Source: Pelosinus sp. (GTDB taxonomy: Bacteria; Bacillota; Negativicutes; DSM-13327). From it: a stretch of DNA of 64,000 bases. The stretch lies in assembly GCA_029239675.1 (NCBI GenBank), contig JARBUM010000015.1:16669-80668 (forward strand), written 5' to 3'. Shown piece by piece: positions 1 to 7,155 of this stretch (its first letter is position 1; the number at the start of each line of letters is the position of its first letter). The notes beneath the pieces are model-generated. The model had not been told where the DNA came from and searched no databases. It saw only the letters and a list, made by a program, of their open reading frames with translations. Made by a program: the position numbers and the translations under genes.

Positions 1-483
1 CCGCAAAACAAAGCCACAAGCAATAACCATAATATCGATAATTACAATTTGTTTCAACTTGATAGAATATGCCACATTAATAATAAAATACCCCAGTAGC
101 AATAGACTAAACCAAGGTTTTAATAAAAAGGCCACACCAAGGGAGCTGCATAGTAAAACACTCCCAAACACTAAGGCCCCCAATGGATGTAATCTGCCTG
201 ATGCAATGGGACGATACCGTTTTTCTGGATGTCTACGATCTGCCTCTTTATCAAAAAAATCATTTACTATATAAACACAACCTGATACCGTGCAAAATAG
301 TAGGAAGGCAACAGCAGAGTATACCAACATATTTATCGATACGGTTTTAATGGAAAAAATCAAGGCAGCAAATACTAACAAATTTTTCGTCCATTGCTTT
401 GGACGTAATACCATTAGATAGGGCAATATTGTATCCCTATCTTCTTTATTCTTTTTTACTATTGTCTCCTCCAGAAAACTCAT
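1..483 (-). CDS. UbiA-family prenyltransferase, 3' end cut by window
   Basis: Integral membrane prenyltransferase; only the first 161 residues lie in the window and the frame stays open to base 1. The N-terminus carries LRPKQWTKNLLVFA (about residues 26-39) and the Asp-rich motif NDFFDKEAD (74-82), followed by a basic stretch and PIASG. These are typical of the UbiA branch that includes decaprenyl-phosphate phosphoribosyltransferase, which joins a polyprenyl phosphate to PRPP. At least two hydrophobic segments are visible before the window ends. The ATG overlaps the TGA of the upstream alcohol dehydrogenase (ATGA), so the two genes are probably translationally coupled. Family is confident; the exact acceptor and donor are not shown by sequence alone. 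Confidence 0.85.
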   Translation of the reverse strand, partial: MSFLEETIVKKNKEDRDTILPYLMVLRPKQWTKNLLVFAALIFSIKTVSINMLVYSAVAFLLFCTVSGCVYIVNDFFDKEADRRHPEKRYRPIASGRLHPLGALVFGSVLLCSSLGVAFLLKPWFSLLLLGYFIINVAYSIKLKQIVIIDIMVIACGFVLR

Positions 484-1619
484 TTATAAAACGCCCCATT
501 ATATATCTTCTCTACAATTCCCGGCATCTCACCTGCTGGATCGTTAGTTAGGCTGCCTGTTACTTTGCTTGCTAAATAACTAATATCCTCTTTTGTCAAA
601 GAGAAATCCGCTAAACTAGGATTGATATTTATGCTTTGCCTAAATTGGCGATAGGCATTCATAACTTCAATTTTGCTGGAACATGGCCTACCAATTAATG
701 CCTCTGCAATATGATTAAACTTGTCTTGAGAAATCTCGCAAGTCAAATCCAGCCAACTCTCAAATAGGGCCATTAATCCACCACCATGACTGCTATTGGT
801 CTTTACACCGATAGGATACTGTAACCGATGGGGTAGGCAAGTGCTGGAATTTGCTAAATTAAATCCCATTAACATGCTGGCATACATCATATAGGTACGG
901 GCAGTAACATTTTGCCCATTTTCCAGAACCTGGGGTAAAAATTGTGCCACTAGCTGTATGGCGGTTAATGAATTGCTGCCAATTAAGGGGCCTACGCCAC
1001 TTTTTGATATATAAGTTTCTACAGCATGGGCAAATACATCAAAACCTGTCTCTACTGTATTTCCAGGTAATAACGACAAGGTTAACAAGGGGTCTACAAT
1101 AGCCATACTGGGAAACAACCCCTTATGGCGGAAACTCGTTTTAATGCCACTTATTTCATCGGTTAAAATAGCAGCCCAATTAGTTTCAGATCCTGTACCT
1201 GCGGTAGTAGGGATAGCCACAAGAGGGATATCAACATGAGTAATGGGTGTGTGACCTAACAGATAAGGCTCTACCTTTTCTCCTGTGGACAAACCTAAAA
1301 TAATCCCCTTCGCTGCGTCAATTGCACTGCCGCCACCAAGAGCGACGACAACATTAGGCTGCCATGGAGTAAATTTTTCAACACAAGCATTGACTTCACT
1401 CGTCAAAGGATTCGCACTAACTCCTTCAAATACTGCGGATTGGATACCCAAATTAGTAAGACCATCTACTAACCTCTTGGTAAAGCCATACTTATTCATC
1501 GCATATTTTCCTGTAACAATCAGTACTCTTTTGCCAACGGTTCCAATATAAGCAGGAGCCTTTTCAAACTCACCACAGCCAAAAAATATTTTTGTCGGCA
1601 TATAATATGTAAAATGCAT
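480..1619 (-). CDS. Iron-containing alcohol dehydrogenase family protein
   Basis: NAD(P)-linked group III (Fe-ADH) oxidoreductase of 379 residues, the usual length. The dinucleotide motif GGGSAID is at about 95-101 and GTGSE at 141-145. Candidate metal ligands are D194, H198 (DVFAHAVE), H264 and H278, matching the family's D-H-H-H set. I chose the ATG at 1619 because AGGAG stands 9 nt upstream; a TTG three codons earlier abuts the AGGAG and is too close. The TGA overlaps the ATG of the UbiA-type gene, implying a shared pathway. Members of this family include alcohol, lactaldehyde and phosphonoacetaldehyde reductases, and nothing in the window fixes the substrate. Confidence 0.88.
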   Translation of the reverse strand: MHFTYYMPTKIFFGCGEFEKAPAYIGTVGKRVLIVTGKYAMNKYGFTKRLVDGLTNLGIQSAVFEGVSANPLTSEVNACVEKFTPWQPNVVVALGGGSAIDAAKGIILGLSTGEKVEPYLLGHTPITHVDIPLVAIPTTAGTGSETNWAAILTDEISGIKTSFRHKGLFPSMAIVDPLLTLSLLPGNTVETGFDVFAHAVETYISKSGVGPLIGSNSLTAIQLVAQFLPQVLENGQNVTARTYMMYASMLMGFNLANSSTCLPHRLQYPIGVKTNSSHGGGLMALFESWLDLTCEISQDKFNHIAEALIGRPCSSKIEVMNAYRQFRQSININPSLADFSLTKEDISYLASKVTGSLTNDPAGEMPGIVEKIYNGAFYK

Positions 1620-1629
1620 TGCATTCAAC

Positions 1630-1880
1630 TCCTGTTTTTATACTAACTCATTCATTACTATACTAAAAATATCCTATAGTGAAAAGTAAAACTTTCAATT
1701 CTATTAAGAAAAATCCTGCTAGTAACAAGAAAAAAGCCTTCGTCTTTCTAGCTATCTGACTAAACATCATGCCTATATTATTATAATCAGAGGTTAATGC
1801 TAATGGCGGGACGTTAATAACAAGGCCTGCCCCTGCCTGAAAGCAGCAAGTTTGTTTCTAAGTTTATAACGCTATGATCT
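1630..1880. other. Intergenic region without recognised gene
   Basis: AT-rich spacer upstream of the alcohol dehydrogenase. It should contain the promoter for that minus-strand gene, but I see no convincing -35/-10 pair, RNA motif or small ORF with a good ribosome-binding site. Confidence 0.4.
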
Positions 1881-1920
1881 AAAAAAACCTGGTAAAATAG
1901 CATTTACTATTTCACCAGGT
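1881..1920 (-). terminator. Intrinsic terminator of the lipoprotein gene
   Basis: Arms 1887-1900 (ACCTGGTAAAATAG) and 1907-1920 pair over 14 positions with one mismatch around a 6-nt loop. Read on the minus strand they are followed by a seven-T run (1881-1887). The hairpin lies 12 bases past the stop of the 1933-2400 gene. Confidence 0.85.
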
Positions 1921-1932
1921 TTTATAGTTGTA

Positions 1933-2400
1933 TTATATATTAGCAAGCAGTTGTTGCAAGACTTTATATTTTGCACTATTATAAATTTGATCAAAATCTA
2001 CAATATACCACTCACCATTTATTTTCTCTAAACCAATTGGTTTAATACTCATCTTAATACTATTTTGTTCTTGGATGGTTACAACTAGAGCCGCATAATT
2101 TCCTTGCTGTGCTACTTGTTTAATGGACACTATGTTCGCATTTTTTATTTGTTCAATTCCGGATTGTCCTGTCATAAACTTTAACACTGTTTTAGGATCA
2201 TTTTTCGAAGCAGCAGAAACATATAAACTAGCTTCTGACATACGGTTATTTTTAGCTGCATCAAAAAAAGTGGTTACTGTTTCTGTAGCATTCAATCCTG
2301 CTATACGCTTAGCGCCGGATGAACCGCCACAGCCTGCTACTACTATCATGAGGACCAACATACTTACAGCCAATAATACTCTTACATTTCTTTTAAACAT
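1933..2400 (-). CDS. Putative lipoprotein, DUF4878/NTF2-like
   Basis: A 155-residue secreted lipoprotein of unknown function. It has a basic N-terminus, a hydrophobic core and a lipobox ending VAGC at about residue 24, followed by a Gly/Ser linker. The mature part begins with ATETVTTFFDAAKNNRMSEASLYVS and ends with a GEWYIVDF strand. That helix-then-sheet pattern resembles small DUF4878 or NTF2-like lipoproteins; I recognise the fold class only from the pattern. GGAGAG lies a few bases before the ATG. It is followed by its own terminator and is probably monocistronic. Confidence 0.75.
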   Translation of the reverse strand: MFKRNVRVLLAVSMLVLMIVVAGCGGSSGAKRIAGLNATETVTTFFDAAKNNRMSEASLYVSAASKNDPKTVLKFMTGQSGIEQIKNANIVSIKQVAQQGNYAALVVTIQEQNSIKMSIKPIGLEKINGEWYIVDFDQIYNSAKYKVLQQLLANI

Positions 2401-2585
2401 TCCTTACTCTCCTTATTCATAATCTTAACATAAACTTGTTATGTATACATGCATCTTATCATAAAAACATATTTTAGTCATCCTTCTGACCACCATATTA
2501 TGCCTTCCTTTTTAAGGAAACTTCAAAATAACAATCTATGCAAGGAAGTAGAAGGACATCTTTTAAGGAGAGCAAACAACTAATC

Positions 2586-2951
2586 TTATCGAGGCCTGGA
2601 TTCCCTTATCTTGTATAACTCTCTTTCATGACGCTCATTTTCATGTTTCTGACGTTCACGCCAGTGCTTTCTCGTCTCATGGGGCCGCCGCTTCATTTCA
2701 CGCTCGTGCCGATCATTTTCAATACGCTCTCGCTCGTGCCTTTCTCGTTCCCAACGTTCACGTTCATGGCGTTCTCTCTCAAATCGTTCACGTTCATGGC
2801 GATCTCGCCCTTGATCATGCCTGTCAAATCGTTGCTGCATGGGAGAAAGATCATTCTGTAACGGTGAAGCCTCAATTACAGAAGCACCGAAACCAATTTG
2901 CATAACACCAACCATAGAGTATATAGCTACTTTTTTAGCAAGGCTTTTCAT
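2586..2951 (-). CDS. Secreted Arg/Glu/His-rich repeat protein
   Basis: A 121-residue protein starting MKSLAKKVAIYSM. The N-terminal signal peptide ends near ASVIEASP, and the rest is almost entirely charged, with tandem RHERER/FERERHERER units. The start at 2951 is chosen because AGGAGGA lies 7 nt upstream; a longer reading adds 25 residues with no ribosome-binding site. Its signal peptide is nearly the same as that of the next gene upstream (2989-3288), so the two are tandem paralogues. The low-complexity body could be a long single helix or could bind metal or anions through its His and Glu residues, but no function is established. Confidence 0.7.
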   Translation of the reverse strand: MKSLAKKVAIYSMVGVMQIGFGASVIEASPLQNDLSPMQQRFDRHDQGRDRHERERFERERHERERWERERHERERIENDRHEREMKRRPHETRKHWRERQKHENERHERELYKIRESRPR

Positions 2952-2988
2952 GAAATATCCTCCTCTATTTGAAATTAATACCTTTAAA

Positions 2989-3288
2989 TTATTGTGTGAA
3001 AATATATAGCAATGCCAATCCGCCAAGGGTCCTCATGACTTCTTCATGATGTTCTTTTTCACGCTCTTGACGCTCGTGCCATTCCCATTCTTCTTCATGA
3101 TCATGCCGCTGCATTTCTCTTTCATGACGAGCTCTTTCTTCTTGTATCTTATGATCCCGATTATCCCAATGTTGTTTATGATGTTTATTCTCATGCTTTG
3201 GTGATGCTTCGATTACTGACGCTCCTATACCAAGTTGCATAACCCCTATCAGTGAGTAAATAATTCCTTTTTTCACGATGCTTTTCAT
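2989..3288 (-). CDS. Secreted His/Glu-rich protein, paralogue of next gene
   Basis: A 99-residue protein with signal peptide MKSIVKKGIIYSLIGVMQLG...ASVIEASP, closely matching that of the downstream 2586-2951 product. The mature part is rich in His, Glu, Arg and Lys (HENKHHKQHW, RHEREMQRHDHEEEWEWHERQ) and ends in a hydrophobic LGGLALLYIF tail that could anchor or pack against a membrane. AGGAGGGG lies 6-7 nt before the ATG. The spacer to the next gene is short, so the two are probably co-transcribed. Function unknown; a periplasmic metal- or stress-related role is only a guess. Confidence 0.7.
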   Translation of the reverse strand: MKSIVKKGIIYSLIGVMQLGIGASVIEASPKHENKHHKQHWDNRDHKIQEERARHEREMQRHDHEEEWEWHERQEREKEHHEEVMRTLGGLALLYIFTQ

Positions 3289-3317
3289 GAAGAACCCCTC
3301 CTTTATTTGTTATTATC

Positions 3318-3365
3318 ATTATAATCTGGAAATGTGACAAAATTATGACTAAGCAGTCATAATTT
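3318..3365 (-). promoter_or_regulatory. Promoter with adjacent perfect palindrome
   Basis: On the minus strand a TATAAT -10 (3323-3318) has no good -35. Instead, a perfect 11-bp inverted repeat, AAATTATGACT-aagc-AGTCATAATTT, occupies 3340-3365. If transcription starts 7 nt after the -10 (about 3311), the palindrome centre is at -41.5, where class II activators bind. The hairpin could alternatively be RNA structure from a promoter further upstream. Confidence 0.45.
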
Positions 3366-3685
3366 AGATTAAATTTTAAATAATTACTAATTAAGGTGTT
3401 CTGCCTCTACATAATACATCTTTAACACATTACCAACTGAGGAATGTCATGAGCCTCTGATTACTTTACTTAGTGCTTCGCGAATAACGTTTCTTCAGCT
3501 TGATAGTTAATCTTGTCTTCTTGATTTAATTTATTACATCCGTAAACAATAAACTTCCCAATCATCCATCAACTTGAGGGCAGCATAGTCTGCTCTTTTT
3601 TATTTACTGCTTAATCACTTTTATTTATTAAAGATCATATTATGTATAGAAGGGGCATCTATAGTAACCAAGGAGGTGATACTAT
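3366..3685. other. Intergenic region, no gene seen
   Basis: About 320 bases separating the minus-strand secreted proteins from the plus-strand CWPRQ gene. It must contain the promoter of the latter, but I see no strong -35/-10 pair. A weak imperfect hairpin followed by TTTTTT at about 3577-3603 is the only structure noticed. Confidence 0.35.
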
Positions 3686-3919
3686 ATGAGCTATCGTAAA
3701 TGGGGAGATCCTGGTATTGAAGATTGGGACGATGACACAGAATTCAGGTCAGAAGATGAGCGGCAATTATTCTTAGGTTTCGGCTTTGGCTTTGGTTGTT
3801 CTCCTCGTCGCTTTTGTTGGCCTAGGCAATTCTGCTGGCCCAGACAATTTTGTTGGCCTCGACAAAGTTGCTGGCCTCGACAAGGTTGTTGGCCTCGACA
3901 AGGTTGTTGGCCTCTTTAG
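3686..3919 (+). CDS. Small protein with CWPRQ tandem repeats
   Basis: A 77-residue protein in two parts. Residues 1-28 are acidic (MSYRKWGDPGIEDWDDDTEF), then comes a Phe/Gly stretch (LGFGFGFGCSPRRF), then six six-residue repeats of the form CWPRQ plus F, S or G, ending CWPL. AAGGAGGTGATACT precedes the ATG, a very strong ribosome-binding site. The repeats are 18 bp long at DNA level and vary at synonymous as well as coding positions. There is no signal peptide. Regularly spaced Cys-Trp-Pro suggests a cross-linked structural or spore/cell-surface protein, or a metal-binding one, but I know no characterised homologue. Confidence 0.7.
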   Translation: MSYRKWGDPGIEDWDDDTEFRSEDERQLFLGFGFGFGCSPRRFCWPRQFCWPRQFCWPRQSCWPRQGCWPRQGCWPL

Positions 3920-4070
3920 CTTTACCATAGCTTATTTATTATCAGTTATCTGTAATCATACTCGGCGAAATTTTATTTATCCTCACCCCTTATGTATATA
4001 TCCCTAATAATTAAGCATACTAATTTCGGCGACATCCCTAGTCGCTCAACATTCTCCCATATCCTTTTTA

Positions 4071-4098
4071 AGCTCTCCTTTGGAGGGCTATTTTTTTT
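4071..4098 (+). terminator. Intrinsic terminator
   Basis: AGCTCTCC (4071-4078), loop TTT, GGAGGGCT (4082-4089), with one G-T pair, followed by eight T. It lies about 150 bases past the CWPRQ-repeat gene and is the first terminator after it. Confidence 0.75.
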
Positions 4099-4184
4099 AT
4101 CTTCCTATATAGTTGATTACTGGCATAAAATGCTTTACATTTAATGAAAAACTAGGGGAAAACTATTATTAGGAGGTGATCATT

Positions 4185-4343
4185 TTGAAAAGGGAACTAA
4201 ATGGTGATGTGACTTCAAGTACTTCCGATACTGAAATGCTTACCAAAAACCAGGATTCTGTAAATGGTAAAGAGAGTAAAGATAAAGAAAGTACAAATAA
4301 AAGCCAAGATTTTGTAATGAGTAATAATAAATTACCCAGTTGA
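4185..4343 (+). CDS. Putative 52-residue hydrophilic protein
   Basis: A TTG start 8 nt after a perfect AGGAGG (4171-4176) opens a 53-codon frame ending TGA at 4343. The product begins MKRELNGDVTSSTSDTEM and is rich in Asn, Ser, Lys, Asp and Glu with no hydrophobic segment, so it is probably soluble and disordered. The strong ribosome-binding site and its placement just after a terminator support it as a real small gene. No family recognised, and its expression is unproven. Confidence 0.45.
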   Translation: MKRELNGDVTSSTSDTEMLTKNQDSVNGKESKDKESTNKSQDFVMSNNKLPS

Positions 4344-4617
4344 CCACATGGTTTACTCCTTCGCCAAAATTAAAACAGCATGGTTCCAATAAAACGCCAC
4401 TATCTCTGCTTACTAAAATGCTGATAATTCAATCTCATTTAATAATCGAATCGTCTGTGCACCAAACAGGCGATTTTTCTTGCATCGAGTAAATACGCAG
4501 CCGATGGACCTGTCCAATTTTACTGTGCCGGAAATCCGGCTAAAAACCTATGAACAGACTATTTCCCGATTTTCTTGACATTGTTATGATCTCCCAGACA
4601 TCTACATTATGCAGCCA
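4344..4617. other. Intergenic region, no gene seen
   Basis: About 270 bases between the 52-codon ORF and the asnB terminator. No ribosome-binding site with an ORF, RNA motif or repeat was recognised. Confidence 0.35.
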
Positions 4618-4661
4618 ACAAAAGCTAGGACGTTCAGCCTTTACGGATTCCTAGCTTTTGT
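4618..4661. terminator. Bidirectional terminator downstream of asnB
   Basis: A perfect 13-bp stem, ACAAAAGCTAGGA (4618-4630) with TCCTAGCTTTTGT (4649-4661). The arms have A-rich and T-rich outer ends, so it can work in either direction; the asnB stop is about 40 bases away. Confidence 0.7.
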
Positions 4662-4701
4662 TTTGTAATTCAACTACACTATTTTTTCAAATTCATACAT
4701 A

Positions 4702-6546
4702 TTATACCAGCTCAACCTTATATTCTCTTAGCCAGGTATCTACTTGAATCAGATAAGCAAATAACTGGGCGTTGGTCATAAGTTGACCAAACCAAGGAAT
4801 ATTTGAGATCGGTGCATTAGGCTGAGCCATTTCGCGAACTTTACTCACATCTACTACATTTCGTAAAGGTGAAGAAGTATCGTCTAGAATTTGTAACACC
4901 CATTGACGTACTGCATTCAAATAAGAAGGATTATGGGTCTTAGGATAAGGACTTTTACGTCTCCATAATACATCTTCAGGCAAGATACCAACCAAAGCGT
5001 GCCGTAAGAGACCTTTTTCTCTCTCATGGTAATTTTTCATATGCCATGGAACGTTCCATACATATTCAACCATTCTATGATCGCAATATGGCACTCTGAC
5101 TTCTAAACCAAATGCCATACTCATACGATCTTTTCGGTCAAGTAATGTGGGCATCCAGCGTGTTAAACTTAAATAAAAAATTTCTCGCATACGAGCAGAT
5201 TGAGCATCTTCACCGGGAAGCCGCGGAACTTCTGCTAATGCCTCTAAGTAGCGCTCCTGTAAGTATTCATGAGCTCTAGTTACAGATTTCATTTCTGGGG
5301 ACAGCCATTCCATACGTGCATTCAAGTTGGGCGACCATGGGAAACATGAAGCATTGATCATCTCTTCACGATAAAACCATGGATAACCGCCAAATACTTC
5401 ATCAGCACATTCACCAGACAGCGCAACTGTGGCACCTTTTTTTATTTCACGGCAAAATAAATATAAAGAGGTATCCACATCAGCCATTCCTGGTAGATCC
5501 CGGGAAATAGTAGCCTGTGGTAGGGTTCCAGCTAATTCTGGAGTATCTAATATAATATTGTGATGACAAGTATCAAATAATTCAGAAACACGACGCACCC
5601 AAGGCGCATCTGCATTGGGCTGAAAGCTATTTGATTTAAAATATTGATCATTATCAAGGTAGTCTACAGAATAGGTATCAATACGACCTAATCTCTTCTC
5701 TTTATAAGCATTAGATGCCAAGGCCGTTAATGCACTAGAATCAAGCCCCCCCGACAGTAGGGTACAAACAGGAACATCCGCAACCAATTGACGCTTCACA
5801 ATATCTTGTAATAGCTCTCGTACTGTATGTACCGTCGTATCAAAATCATCTGGGTGTGGCATACTTTTCAGAGCCCAATACTGGCAAATATACATCCCTT
5901 TCTCACTATACAGCATGCTATGTCCAGGTCTCAGTTCCGCAATATTACGAAATACGCCATGTCCAGGCGTCCGACCAGGCCCGATGATAAAAACCTCGGC
6001 CAAACCCTCGCTGTCGATTTGCGGCTTGACTTCAGGGTGGGCCAATAAAGCCTTCAGCTCTGAGGCAAATAAGAATTTACCACCTTGCTTGTTGTAAAAT
6101 AAGGGTTTTACACCGATTCGGTCACGGGCAAGAAATAGAGTTTGTTCCGTTTCATCCCAAATGCCAAAGGCAAAAATCCCATTAAATTTTTCTACACAAG
6201 AAGGACCCCATTCTATGTATCCAGTCAACAATACTTCCGTATCGCAATTGGTGCGGAAAGTATATCCTTGAGCTTCTAAGGATTGCCGCAATTCAGGTGT
6301 GTTATACAGTTCTCCATTATAGGTAATTACATAACGACGTTGCCCTTTATCTCTAATCATGGGCTGTGCCCCATTCTCCGGATCTACTACACTTAGGCGC
6401 CGATGGCCAAATGCCGCATGTTTCGTTAGATACATACCTGATGCATCAGGTCCACGAGCTGCTAATGTTTCCATCATATTGGCCATTATATGGCCCTCAT
6501 TTTCAAGATTCCTTTCCCAATCAATCCATCCTACAATTCCACACAT
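4702..6546 (-). CDS. asnB: Asparagine synthase (glutamine-hydrolysing)
   Basis: Converts aspartate, glutamine and ATP to asparagine in the cytoplasm; 614 residues, normal for bacterial AsnB. The start at 6546 places the catalytic Cys at position 2 (MCGIVGW), as the class II glutaminase domain (about 2-190) requires; AAAGGAGAGG lies 6-7 nt upstream. The synthetase domain has the PP-loop SGGLDSSALTALA and the later SGECADEVFGGYPWF motif. Nothing else is co-oriented nearby, and a terminator follows, so it appears monocistronic. Some close relatives act on peptides or cell-wall intermediates, but the isolated context and standard layout favour asparagine synthesis. Confidence 0.92.
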   Translation of the reverse strand: MCGIVGWIDWERNLENEGHIMANMMETLAARGPDASGMYLTKHAAFGHRRLSVVDPENGAQPMIRDKGQRRYVITYNGELYNTPELRQSLEAQGYTFRTNCDTEVLLTGYIEWGPSCVEKFNGIFAFGIWDETEQTLFLARDRIGVKPLFYNKQGGKFLFASELKALLAHPEVKPQIDSEGLAEVFIIGPGRTPGHGVFRNIAELRPGHSMLYSEKGMYICQYWALKSMPHPDDFDTTVHTVRELLQDIVKRQLVADVPVCTLLSGGLDSSALTALASNAYKEKRLGRIDTYSVDYLDNDQYFKSNSFQPNADAPWVRRVSELFDTCHHNIILDTPELAGTLPQATISRDLPGMADVDTSLYLFCREIKKGATVALSGECADEVFGGYPWFYREEMINASCFPWSPNLNARMEWLSPEMKSVTRAHEYLQERYLEALAEVPRLPGEDAQSARMREIFYLSLTRWMPTLLDRKDRMSMAFGLEVRVPYCDHRMVEYVWNVPWHMKNYHEREKGLLRHALVGILPEDVLWRRKSPYPKTHNPSYLNAVRQWVLQILDDTSSPLRNVVDVSKVREMAQPNAPISNIPWFGQLMTNAQLFAYLIQVDTWLREYKVELV

Positions 6547-6648
6547 AATTATCCCTCTCCTTTGAGAAAATAAAGTGCATCTGACGTATGCCAACTACAA
6601 GATAATATATGAAATAAAATTCAAATTGACACGCTAAAATATAATATT

Positions 6649-6691
6649 TGTGATAGTTATCACAGAAATAGGATAAATTAACCTATACAAT
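6649..6691 (+). promoter_or_regulatory. Crp/Fnr-type operator and -10 of the cupin gene
   Basis: TGTGATAGTTATCACA (6649-6664) is a perfect TGTGA-N6-TCACA palindrome. Downstream, TACAAT at 6686-6691 is a good -10 without a matching -35. A start near 6698 puts the palindrome centre at -41.5, the textbook class II position for Crp/Fnr-family activators. The core also fits TTGTGA-N6-TCACA(A), reported for HcpR-type nitrosative-stress regulators. Confidence 0.65.
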
Positions 6692-6736
6692 AAGAATAAG
6701 TTAAGAAATAACAAATGAATTGGGGGAATACACACT

Positions 6737-7075
6737 ATGGAAAAGAAATTCATTAAAAATATTGAGTTTAGCACCGCTTTAGAAATGGTTAACCTAGTAG
6801 AATATCAAGAAGGACGAGTCGTTAGCCTTACTCTCGTACAAAATGATGCCCTAACATTAACCCTGTTTGCCTTTGCCAAAGGTGAAGCTGTAAGTACTCA
6901 TTCTGCACCGGGAGATGCTATGGTATACATTCTCGATGGAGAAGCTGCCATTACTGTTGGAGAAAATAAATTTATTGCTACTAAGGGTCAAACTCTTGTT
7001 ATGCCTTCTAATATACCTCATGGCTTAGATGCTACAGAGAACTTTAAAATGATGCTGATCTTAGTAAAACAATAA
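6737..7075 (+). CDS. Cupin-domain protein
   Basis: A 112-residue single-domain cupin. Motif 1 is around HSAPGDAMVYILDGEAAITVG (about residues 55-75) and motif 2 around MPSNIPHGLDA (about 94-104). The metal-binding His pattern is partly kept: H in motif 1 and H in PHG, but motif 1 has a single His where HxH is usual. GGGGG lies 8-11 nt before the ATG. It is monocistronic between a Crp/Fnr-type promoter and a long terminator. Small cupins of this type often bind a metal or small ligand and are induced under redox or nitrosative stress; the substrate is unknown. Confidence 0.85.
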   Translation: MEKKFIKNIEFSTALEMVNLVEYQEGRVVSLTLVQNDALTLTLFAFAKGEAVSTHSAPGDAMVYILDGEAAITVGENKFIATKGQTLVMPSNIPHGLDATENFKMMLILVKQ

Positions 7076-7128
7076 TCTACAAAGCAAAATAGACTTGGCT
7101 GTAAGCCAAGTCTATTTTGCTTTGTAGA
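7076..7128. terminator. Bidirectional terminator, 25-bp perfect stem
   Basis: Arms 7076-7100 and 7104-7128 pair perfectly with a 3-nt loop. It separates the plus-strand cupin from the convergent minus-strand response regulator and can terminate both. Confidence 0.85.
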
Positions 7129-7155
7129 TAGTTAAGCTGTTCTAAACTTTATCGT

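Noticed and set aside
1285..1551. Plus-strand ORF of 88 codons
   Set aside because: It lies wholly within the iron-ADH gene on the other strand and has no supporting start site.
1700..1880. SRP RNA or other structured RNA suggested by GCCTGCCCCTGCCTGAAAGCAGC
   Set aside because: The conserved SRP GGTCAGG/GGAAGG core is absent and no paired stem was found.
3686..3919. CRISPR-like array suggested by the 18-bp tandem units
   Set aside because: Units are contiguous without spacers and code for a peptide repeat; no cas genes are near.
3786..4007. An ORF of 73 codons in another frame over the CWPRQ gene
   Set aside because: It has no ribosome-binding site of its own, and its repeats are just the frame-shifted reading of the 18-bp CWPRQ units.
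4344..4617. Possible transposase remnant
   Set aside because: No frame of useful length, terminal inverted repeat or recognisable motif could be found.
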